Below, in pieces: positions 50,345 to 60,374 of a stretch of DNA of 64,000 bases. Source of the stretch: Antedon mediterranea (taxonomy: Eukaryota > Echinodermata > Crinoidea > Comatulida > Antedonidae); the NCBI RefSeq assembly GCF_964355755.1, contig NC_092674.1, positions 10,669,001 to 10,733,000 on the forward strand, read 5' to 3'. Under the pieces are notes generated by a model, which ran no database searches, had not been told where the DNA came from, and was given only the letters and a program-made list of their open reading frames with translations. The position numbers were made by a program, and so were the translations under genes. How positions within the stretch are numbered: position 1 is the stretch's first letter; each line of letters starts with the position of its first letter.

Positions 50345-51382
50345 CTTAGGAAGATATTATAAATGGTTTTATAACAACATTTTTTGATTTCATCAGTATA
50401 TTTTCAATTCAATTTCAATTGTACGCGGGTCGAAGTAATTTCCGGGTTCATGATAAGTTCACACGTTCACATTGCAACTTCCTGGTTTTAACTAAGTTGG
50501 CCGTTAGTGGCTATATAGCCATTTTAGCTTTTTGTTTATTTTCGGATCGGACCGCGCGTGTGAAGGTTCAGTAGTTAAAAAATAAAAATTATACTGGAAA
50601 TTAATAAAGATCAAATTAAATATACACCATAAACCATCGGAATATATTGTGGGGAATAGTATTATAAAATTACATAAGGAGATCTGATGATATTAATAAA
50701 CGCCTAAAAAACATCAATTTGAATAATAATCGCCAACCAACTATCTAATAAACGCCCATCCACATTTATACACACAATACTGTATTATATATATATTTAT
50801 AGTAACACAATGATACTATTTGACAGAAAACGTACAAGGAGAGCGTCCTTTTTACACGATTCATTATCATTCCGAGAACCATCGTCTACACTTCCTAGAG
50901 GGGGAGCGAGCTTACCCTCTAGTATAGGCAAATTCTATTATACAGTGTATAACATGTCAGAGGGCCGGATCCAGGATTAGTTTTGTGGGGAAAAAGTGTA
51001 GAGCAAAATATAGTGGGGTCCTGAAGGCCCTAGGAAAAAAATGTGTGTTAATGGTGTCTAGGAGGTCATTAATGCACTCTCATTCGATCATCTGTAAAGG
51101 GTCTTTCACAACTGTTCCAGCATGGTTCAAATCAAACGTCAATGTTTCGTTTTCATGAATGGATGTGTCTGTACAGCATGTCCTTGGCTGTCGTCTAGAC
51201 AACTAAAGTGTCTGTAGTTCAGCTAGCGGGTATTTCGGCAATAAAACAGACTGACTACCCAGTTTCTTTAAAAATGTTTTCCCTGTTGAGGATGGGGGGG
51301 GGGGCACGGATCTCCTCTGCATGTAGCACCCAATGACATAATTATATTCAACTATTAGTTGACTTTTTAGGTAGGGAAAAAA

Positions 51383-51497
51383 GTGTAAAGGCCCTCCAAC
51401 AGTAGGTAATTGCATTGGGCTGCTTATTCTCAGGGCCCCTTAAGCTCTGGGCCTTTTGGTTTAGCCAGTGAGTGCTTATAGCCATTTACGCCACTAC
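51383..51497 (-). repeat. Reversed copy of the CAGTGGCGTAAC repeat
   Basis: On the minus strand it starts TAGTGGCGTAAATGGC and continues with GCACTCACTGGCTAAACC, CAGAGCTTAAGGGGCCCTGA and TTGGAGGGCC, words shared with 11351-11517 (GTGCTCACTCGCTAAACCCA, GGGCCCCTGAG, TTGGAGGGCC). The right end was not found. Confidence 0.55.
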
Positions 51498-52149
51498 ATA
51501 TAGGCCCATTATAAAATCTAAAAAATCTAGTAGCCAAAAGATTTCTATTTTGACTATTACTTCAGCTTCCTCATCAAGCAAGCACAAATAATCTCATAAA
51601 ATAACAACAGACATTTCTCACATTCCAATTGTTACTTAAATCATCCATAAAGTTATCCTGTATTGAAGATGAATAAGCAATGGTTTTTATAGCTCATCAA
51701 TCTAGTGGTAACTTCTAAACAGTTGGGCAAATTAGATGTTTCAAATTCCAAACTTGATAGAACTTTCAAAGTTTAATCTGGTAATTTGAACGGATTTAAC
51801 AATTTCACAATCAGATAGAATGCATACCTTGCTAACACAAACAAGAAAAAGTAGAAAAATAGGCCTGTTTACTTTTTTAAAATTTGTTTTTACCCAAAAT
51901 AATACATGGTGCTCAACAGTCATACAGTAACTAAAAAGACTTGCGCATTTGGCTAGAGGTGTTGCTTTTGAGGCCTATGAGGTTTTATAAAAATCGTGAA
52001 AAAAAGCATGGTGTTCTTGATTAGTGAATGTACCTCGTGTACAGTGTTTGAATTAATATTTTTTTTTATCTTAAACAATATACTTTTGGGACTAGGCATA
52101 CAACTACAATAATTTATCATTTACAGTGCAATGATATGAACTGTTCCAT

Positions 52150-52330
52150 TCTTATTAAGCCTAGTCTACAAAACAAACTTGAGTAAACTCAGAGTTTTTC
52201 AAGAAAGGTTTTCCAAAGTTTTCTAGACCAGTTGACAAACTTCTGCAAACTGCAGAAAACTTGCAGAAGTCTACACTAGAAAACTTAGCTCGCAAACTTG
52301 AGCAAACTCTTTGGTTTGCTGGTGGACTTT
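52150..52330. repeat. Inverted-repeat-rich element (AAACTTG/CTTCTGCAAACTGCAGAA)
   Basis: The segment contains AAACTTGAGTAAACTC, CTTCTGCAAACTGCAGAAAA, CTTGCAGAAG and AAACTTGAGCAAACTC, so it has both direct copies of AAACTTGAGYAAACTC and a local hairpin. It resembles a small MITE. Exact ends and target duplication were not resolved. Confidence 0.4.
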
Positions 52331-53110
52331 AATGATTTATTATATTAGTTCTGGTATATATCACAGACTAAGTAAGTGGTAATTAGTATAATTTACACTG
52401 GTAGGCATTTCATTTCCTTCTTAAAACTTGCTTATTGTGGAGACCCTACATTACTTCCACTATGTACAACTGACAATGTAAGTCTGCAACTAATGAGAAA
52501 AATGGCCAAGTAAGTCACATGGAATAACTATGCTTCTGTAATGATTTACTCAAATTGGAACTTACAGTACAACCTAGGTATACTTATCCAAGTCTAATAA
52601 TAATTTAACTAATAACACAATGAGAAGGAAACATTTGTAATAGCTGATGTAAACTATGGTATCCACATGATTAACTAAATTCTATTTTCCGTTCACCTAC
52701 ATTAAATTGTTTGATTCAAATGTCAATGTTATAAATTGTATTTCTGATTCACTACAAGCGTCATTCAATTGTGTCATTTAAAAATATAAATTAAAGTATC
52801 TTGTTGCAATCATTCCCATAAGAAATTGCTGTATCAGAAAATTGAGAATAGACATTATCAGGTACATGCTTTGTAGGGAGATTACAATCGGAAATGGTTA
52901 AAGTGGTTATCGCAGGAGTATAAATTTCTATAAAAAGATCCAGGTTTTGAAGAAATTGTAAAATTGAAGTTATTTGGAGAGGAAGCACAATCTTATATTC
53001 CTGCATGCCCACAATGAACTAGCCTCGCCATTGCAAATGAAAGATACTAGTGTGTTGTGCATATACTGCAATAGTATTGTCATTATACCTGATATAATAG
53101 GTTTTACCAC

Positions 53111-53178
53111 GGGTCTTAGCTTTCGTGATCTTAGGTCTTAGGGGGTCTTAGCTTTCGTGGTCTTAGGTTTCGTGACAC
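53111..53178. repeat. Short repeat of GGTCTTAGCTTTCGTG
   Basis: GGGTCTTAGCTTTCGTGATC and GGGTCTTAGCTTTCGTGGTC occur 38 bp apart, with extra TCTTAGG words between. The block is framed by TTTTACCAC on both sides (53101 and 53181), which may mark a small duplicated unit. Confidence 0.5.
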
Positions 53179-54193
53179 CCGTTTTACCACTCCTTATAAA
53201 TACATTTAAAGAATAAGACTAAATAAACTTTCAGATAAATGTAAAATTGCAAAACACCAGCAAATAAATAATGACTAAAAATGAAATAATCAAAACTTTA
53301 TCAATCAACATTTTTTGACTCAATTTTACACAACCAACCTAAAATACTATAACACTGAAATTCAAATAATTTAATGGTAAAACAGCAATAGAAAAAAAAA
53401 ACAATAAGGTGAGTTGAAATTATGACACTAGAGATCACAAAACAAAGTGTGAAAAGTTGTTCTCATAGAACAGTTACTGGCAATAAACGATATTAAGATT
53501 CCCATTAGCTACACAGGTTTCATACTTTATAATAACCAACAAACCTCTCTTTTGACATCTCATTATTTTAAAACTTTACAATTTTCATTTTAAAAAAAAC
53601 GGAAAACCAGGAGAAAATTATTCATGAATGATTTAGCTACTTTGTTTTAGCTTAAAATTATTTCTTTATTGAGACTTTGAATTTCTTATTACTATATGGT
53701 TCAAGGTCATTATAAATATAATATTAGTTCTACCATTTTCAATATGGTATTGTTACACGTGCCTTAGGCAATCAGTTATATAATTATTTTTAATCGCCAT
53801 GCCTGGAGTAACGGATATATGTGATTGTTAAACTGCTCTCGTTAATGGAGTCAAATTTAAATAAGAGCATTTTTAGTTTTTAAATATTTTGGTGTTTCAG
53901 TGTTGGTAATATTCAAGCTGATGGAGTGACTTATAGCAAAATGTAATTAAGAAAAGAAAAACCAACTTTTGTAAATTGCTTTACTCAGATATTGTTTACA
54001 AATAGTACTAATAGATGAAAAATGTTAATAAAATGAAGATTTTTGATAAGAAAACAAGTTGAATGTGTATTTTATTTATTGGCAAGGTATTTAGTTTGAA
54101 AGCTTTAATCAGCTAAACAGTTTTTTCCAAAGAAAACTGTCTAGAAAGTTGAAATTATTGAAGTAACGTAAAAGATAGTGTTTGCTTTTAAAA

Positions 54194-54420
54194 CAAGCAC
54201 GAATGTGCGATACTCGGTGTACAGCAAAAGAAGCTGTAATGACGTCATAAGACCGGATGTAACGTCACATACACATCAATAACCTCGCTACCAAATACGG
54301 CTATATGGTACCATCTTCGAGACGTGCACATGGCTGCATCCGGTTTGAAAATAAAAAATCCGGCCCTATAGCTTTGAGGACATGTGCCTGTAGTATATTC
54401 ATGCCAAATCCCAGCTCAAT
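54194..54420 (+). mobile_element. Interspersed repeat GCACGAATGTGCGATACTCG, short copy
   Basis: Nearly identical to both ends of 23514-23946 but missing about 200 bp of the middle: sequence jumps from AATACGGCTATA to GGTACCATCT. The junction lies at similar words in the long copy, so deletion between short direct repeats is likely. Confidence 0.8.
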
Positions 54421-56966
54421 ACTACAACGAATAAGGGAGGAGTAGTACTTTAAAAATCGCACTTTTTACTCAATAGTGTCCAGATGGAGGAAGAGGAGGA
54501 GGAGAAAATGAGTAAGTCCTAGACTCGGGTACCCTGAGTAAAAACTAAACATTAAACATAACCCAAATAAATACAGAACAAAGCTTTCATCGACTGTTTT
54601 CATTGTTAATCCTAAATAACACTACATTGTCTACAAAGTTTAAATATTAAAACAAGTTCTGTATTTTTTTACAATTTGTAGATACTTAATAAATGGTAAA
54701 CTAATTAAATACAGAACAAATGAGGGGAAAAAAAAGAAGAAGAAAACGGAGGGAGAAAACAACTAGGAAACATAAGATAAGAAAGACAAACTAAATTTTC
54801 TATTTAAAAAATATTATTCATTTTTAAGTATTTCATAGACCTTTCCTATTGTATTTCTGTCTTTAAAAATTCAGAAGATTATTACACTTTTCTTCAAGGC
54901 AGAAAAAACCCCCAATTAAAAAAAACTTCTAAAACCCAAGATTCTGTCTAGTGTGCCCTTTTGACACTTACCACTACTTACAACATCAGGATGATGCTAC
55001 AGTATACTGAATATATATTTTGTTCAAATGCTAAGCTTAGTTATCTGTATGCAGGGCGACCTTAACAGAGTGTCGTCCCTACCTTGCGGTTTTATGCATA
55101 GTAGGGGTTAACAAATATTGATGGATGGATGGATTGAAGTGATGAATACGGTAGTTTTTATTCATTTAGACAGTATGTTTACAAGCATAACTTTAGTACT
55201 GTATTATGTATTATCTACTGACACGAATTGCCGAAATTTTATTAAAAAAATATTTGTTCTGTGTGTGTACAGGGCCGCAACTATTGCCTTCTGGTATTTG
55301 GACTAAAACACTCCAATAGAAATGTACTCTCCAACACCATGTTTATTGGTGTCCTTGTACTTCAGTACCTCTACTACTTTGTTAGGATTGATTTAGTTAT
55401 TTCTTAGATACAATTACAGTACAAGCCCGATTACAAGAATAAAGCATTGTATTCTTTTATACATACAGTTAGTTTCAATATAAGCTGAAACTTAATACCG
55501 CCCTCTACATTTAAAACTTTATATAAAAGATGAGCAAAAGCATATATTAACATTATTTCTAATAATAGTAAATAAACATGTAATAATATATATATAATAG
55601 TTTGTTTGTATATATATTTTTTTTTTCACATCTTATCAGACAGTTGTGGTTTCAAATTTTGAAATAAAGTGTAAAGGGAAAGAGCGTTTTTGGAAACTTA
55701 GGCCTAACATATTAACGATGTACAAACATTCTTAATCAACAAAATACAGTTCTAATGATAAACAGAACAATGTATACTGGGCTTCATAAATACTGTATAT
55801 CTTCTGCTATAATTCCACCCAACTAGAGAACACAACAAAATTGGGCCGACTATACCCAGGGAAACTCCTGGTTCAGGAAAAAATGAACGGTAATCATTTC
55901 CTGTAAAAAACTCATCAGAATTGGCTAGAGAGAAGTCTACATCCAGACCAACAGTTAATACTGGGACTATATACCCTGGGATATGCCTGTTTGTGAAATC
56001 AAACATAATGTAGGAGGTGGGATTGAACCCGAAGTGGGATTATACCCAAAGTGGGATTATACCTGAGGATGTAAAACAAGAAAAGCTATTCACTCTTTCT
56101 TCGGTGCCACTTTCTTTTTATTAATTGATAATTAAAAATTGGGCTCTTATTGTATTTAAATTATTAAGAAGGATTTCATGAATATGTTTAGTTAGTTTGT
56201 TTAGTATAGTAATTCTATATGGTGTGGTGTAAATAATAACCTATTAATTTATTCTAGTCTTGCTGCAGGTATGAATAGTTAGTACAAAGTATATATTAGG
56301 GTGCTGACAATTGGGTATCAATATGGCAAAAATATTAAATAGCACGTCCAGTCTCAGTTTCTGAGCGCTTAATCTATAACACTATTATTTAACCACTAGT
56401 CAATAATTTATCACACAATCATGAATATTAAATCATTAATTATTATTAAATTAAGCTATAACCACGGTCGTTGAATTTTAAACAATATGTATACACCCAC
56501 ACTATGAACCTAGTAACCTTTGTGTACTTTTAACTGTAATAGATGATAAATCTCCATAATAGTTATAGGTTAACTAACATTTATCACATCCATTTGCAGG
56601 CTTGGTTACATCATTGAATTCCGTTGTAATGGTAACATTCGATTTAATAATTGCTCGATAATGAATTACAATTTCAAATATGTAATCAAATACTTAAGAA
56701 TGGCGTGTATGCCCTTGTATCGATATTCTAACACCTACCGTTACCAAAGACACTAATTAGGTCTTGAAATGCAAACGCACAGTACATATAATCAATGCAA
56801 ATCAATACTGTCTATATGTCCTTAAAAGTGATTTTTAAATAGTGACTTCTACATGTAAATATCAAATATCGTAACAAATAACAATCCTACAGCCATTAAA
56901 TTCTACAATTATTTTTACCGAGTACAATAGTAGTGAGTGAGTCGTAAAATTGTAAAACAAGACAAT

Positions 56967-57873
56967 GGGTCTGTTTCTGCTGAAAAAATCAAAATAATCG
57001 ATTTTTTCCAGTCACCGCAAACCACAAAAATAATCGCGTTGCAATTGAAAATTGCTACGACTTTAATCGGTTATTCAGGTAATCGGTTTTTAAAATCACG
57101 TCATCATTCCCCCACAGCGCAGTTCAAGTTATGAAAGGCCGATGAGAGTTGGTTTGTTTACATCCTATCGCTGCCTAAAACTCTCACATGTAGGATTAAA
57201 AATTACTCTTACGTAAAGCTTTATTATTTCTAAAATAAACATCTAGGCCTACTACCGTACCACATACAACAGAATAATGATGTTATATTAATAAGGACAC
57301 GTCGGCGAAAAAAGTTCGTTTCGCCGTTCGTTGGTTCTACCTTCGGCCTGCTAGGCCTAGAGGCTATTATATTTCTACCGAAACAAGTCAACAGACAACA
57401 GGCCTACTAACAAATGACATGTAAAACATCGTTAGCCTGGACTGGTGGTATGTAACGGGTGTACTTGTAACACAGAATCCTGGAGTCTCTCGGTATAATT
57501 CTCCCCCACAAAATAATAAAAATCAAATGTTTAACATTTGATTTTTATTCGGTCTACATCGCGATCGTGGTTTTGCTGATCGTCGTCGATATCGCGCAAA
57601 TAAACAGCATGCTTTGTGACGTGAATAAGTTTGTCATACTCTAGAGGTCAAAGTGAGGTCAATAATCGCTATTTGTGTTGCAGCTCAAAACTGCTCCGCA
57701 ATAATCGGTTAAAACAAGAAATAATCGATTAAAACACGCAATGGATTGAGTGTTTTTAATCGGTTATTTTTAATCGGTTATTTTATTTTGCGCCGTTTCT
57801 GCTGCCCAAAAATAATCGATTAAAAAAATAAACGGTTAATAATCGATTATTTCTGCTCAGCAGAAACAGGCCC
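56967..57873. mobile_element. 907-bp DNA transposon with GTTTCTGCTG ends and TAATCGATTA arrays
   Basis: GGGTCTGTTTCTGCTGA faces TCAGCAGAAACAGGCCC, a 17-bp inverted repeat with one mismatch. AAT lies on both sides (56964-56966, 57874-57876). Near both ends are about eight to ten copies of AATAATCGATTA or AATCGGTTA. An internal GCCGTTTCTGCTGCCC at about 57793 repeats the terminal motif. The terminal motif is shared with the element at 8888-9747, but the subterminal repeats are completely different. No coding frame. Confidence 0.75.
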
Positions 57874-58380
57874 AATGAAGACATTGTAAACCACAAACAA
57901 CACTTTCCATACGTTCCATACATTTCCTATTCAGAGGTAGATTTATATGCGGGGGAATGGTGTGAGAAAAGCTTCCAAGAAATTTGTGTTCTATGGGAGA
58001 ACCCCCATGATTATCTTCACACTCCCACCCTTTTCAAAATCCTGGATCTGCCCCTGCTTATACTTCTTATTTCTGGGGCACTTCTCTATAAAACGAAAAG
58101 GGAAGGAAATATTACAAAAACAAACAGTATAGTGTTGTAGTCTGTGAGTGGTGCTTACCTGGATAAACCTATAGCCTATAGCCTATTCTCTACAAATATT
58201 ATATCCACAACCAACAGAAGACAGATGTTAAGAGGACAGATATGTGGATCCCAATTATCCCCTTAATTGATTGAATCTAAACAATATAATTGAATTTATA
58301 CAATGCACTAATACAATACTGATTGAGCATTCAAAATAAATATTTTTATGTTTCCTTGATATTATAATTCATTTTTTATG

Positions 58381-58545
58381 TTAAAACTCAAACACATCAT
58401 ATGTTTTTCCATCAAGAGCATTAAAAGCAAGATGTAGTGGACAAAACTAAGCCAAGTTGTCTGTATCCCATTGTAATCAATGTACCGACAGACATTACTT
58501 CATCTCCATTTTTAAAATCACAAATCTTCCAAGATTCTAACATAC
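58381..58545 (-). other. Short coding-like fragment, minus strand, probably broken
   Basis: Starting at an ATG near 58541 the minus strand encodes a 42-codon frame (MLESWKICDFKNGDEVM... ending TTSCF, stop). Directly after, a different frame stays open and ends LAFNALDGKTYDVFEF plus stop. Two protein-like frames joined by a shift suggest a decayed retroposon or exon fragment. I recognise no family and found no convincing splice borders. Confidence 0.2.
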
Positions 58546-58709
58546 GCAACTATGTTCTGCATGAATGATCACAGCATAGCGACAATGTAATATTAATAAT
58601 ATTCATCCAACTAGAGTGTCATCATACAGTCAGTAGTAAATTTATTAAGCATTTCATAAATTTGGATAAAAATATATTATAATTATCCTTATGAAATTTA
58701 CTGGCATAC

Positions 58710-58786
58710 CTCGGATGAATACATCATGCTATTTATAGATTCAAAACGAAGAAGGCAAAGGAGATGTATGGAATAACGATTTACGA
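58710..58786 (-). CDS. Possible exon of the minus-strand gene
   Basis: The minus strand shows a good acceptor (GTTTTATTTTAG) and a donor (CCGAG|GTATGCC) around 77 bases. One frame is open, entering with two bases and leaving in phase 0: VNRYSIHLLCLLRFESIN then SMMYSSE. Leaving in phase 0 fits the exon at 50264-50344. It cannot join directly to the exon at 63966 because the phases differ, so another exon would be needed between. No domain recognised. Confidence 0.3.
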
Positions 58787-58870
58787 CTAAAATAAAACAA
58801 GTTTTCTATATTACAATAGCACTAGATACAGCAGATACTTGTGTTCTTTTTCAATTTGGGACACATTTAA

Positions 58871-59475
58871 CACGTTCACTGCCAAGGCATTTTCCGTAAT
58901 TTCTGTCCCAGTGCCAAGTCCCGTTTACATATTAAATTACAGTTTGAAAGTGTAACATCTGGTCACAGACTATCATGATGTCATTCAAAATACGATGGCG
59001 GGAAAAACCGTTGAGACGTATAAATACGTCACTGGCAATGGTCCAACAATTTTATTGACTTTGCCAGGAACGTAAATATACGTCGGGGATTTTCCGCGCT
59101 AAAATCGGTCAAACCTATCATCGAGAGATAAAAACAGTAAACCACACTGAATCATTTCATCCTTTATTATTTTTATTTACTATTAGCGCAATTTATGACA
59201 TGTTTGAGATGATTATATTGAGTGTGAGGGCGCCATCGTATCAACCATATTCAATGCATGAGGGAATAAACACAAACAAACATATGACATTTATTTTTAG
59301 ATTATCGTTTACGTACATCATTCATAAACTGCCATGCGATAATTCCTGTTCCAATCACCACTGCCAGCGATTCTACATACAATACAAAAGTGCTACGATT
59401 TTGACGTAGTATTACGTCTTGGCAAGTAGCGACACGCAATTTTTGACGTATAAATACGCCGTGGCAGTGAACGTG
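58871..59475. mobile_element. 605-bp piggyBac-like non-autonomous element
   Basis: CACGTTCACTGCCA faces its exact reverse complement, a perfect 14-bp inverted repeat. TTAA lies at 58867-58870 and 59476-59479. CAC-start ends with TTAA duplications are characteristic of piggyBac. Inside, several words near GACGTATAAATACGTC recur close to both ends, probably subterminal binding sites. A 69-codon internal frame (59200-59409) shows no transposase features. Confidence 0.85.
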
Positions 59476-60374
59476 TTAAACTGCCCTTTCTCTTTGGCTT
59501 TGTCAGACTGAAAATATTTCACCAAAGAAATGTTTTTCTATAAATGCATGCAAATTTTTAACCTATTTAGTGTAATTTATTTCTTTTATTCTTTATTGAG
59601 AAATGTTAATAAAAACAAATAAAATTGTGAAAAAAACTTTAAATATACATCCTCTTTGTAAACATTATTGCTTTCATTTACAGTATTTTATAATTTTAAA
59701 TATTGAAATTAAATTAGTCAAATTAGTCCATCATTGGATAATCAACAAATTAAATTATAATAATCAATTATAAAAAATACAGTTTAATTTAGAGCTATCT
59801 TAATTAATTTTGCTATCTAATTGTTTAAATCTTGTATACTTATTAGTTTAATTTAATATAGATTAATTTTAATTTAAAATCAGCTGAAGGAATTAGCATT
59901 TACGATACTGAACTGTTATTTTATCATCCGATGCGTTATTTGCAGCTAATTCATTTATATTTTTCATCTTTAAAAGTTAATATGACAGCTTAAAGTTGTC
60001 CGATAAATTTATATTTTTTTGCCTCGGGCTGCTCTACAAATCGTGCACTAAATGCTTGATAAGATATTAGGCTTTGTATCATCATATAGACCATAAGAGA
60101 TATAGATGAAATTCTAATGGCAATAGTTAAAATCCTTTTATTTATCGATAACAAAAAATGATTTTAAATTATTTTGGTGAAATTTTTAACCTACAAATTT
60201 AAATCTATAAAATGGTCTGGTTTTTTGGTTTCACTATCTTTGTATCAATCTATTTTACTATATCCATCCTCCACCTCTGGCTGATCATCCTTATAACTAC
60301 AGCCTAGTTCTAGATCACCAAACCTCCTTATTGACTATACCTCCTTCTTTGGTTCAGTACAACCTCATTTTTGC

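Larger units (their letters stand above)
50345..58709. other. Repeat-rich stretch between candidate minus-strand exons
   Basis: Apart from the repeats listed separately, I see no exon with confident borders. Minus-strand frames at 52791-53012 and 55752-56006 look accidental; the latter covers repeats of GTGGGATTATACC. The words GGATCCAGGATT near 50965 and ATCCTGGATCTGCCCCTG near 58040 suggest fragments of a common repeat. A G-run lies at about 51294-51304. If the candidate exons on either side belong to one gene, this is its intron of about 8.4 kb. Confidence 0.4.

Noticed and set aside
52791-53012. 73-codon minus-strand frame ending in a stop
   Set aside because: Looks protein-like in parts, but there is no clear acceptor, partner exon or known domain.
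55752-56006. 84-codon minus-strand frame
   Set aside because: It covers short repeats of GTGGGATTATACC and a tRNA-like GGTTCAATCCC; no splice borders or domain.
58100-58260. Minus-strand exon ending at the strong donor CCAG|GTAAGC at 58159
   Set aside because: All frames before it are blocked by close stops except a short one without ATG; could at most be a non-coding 5' exon.
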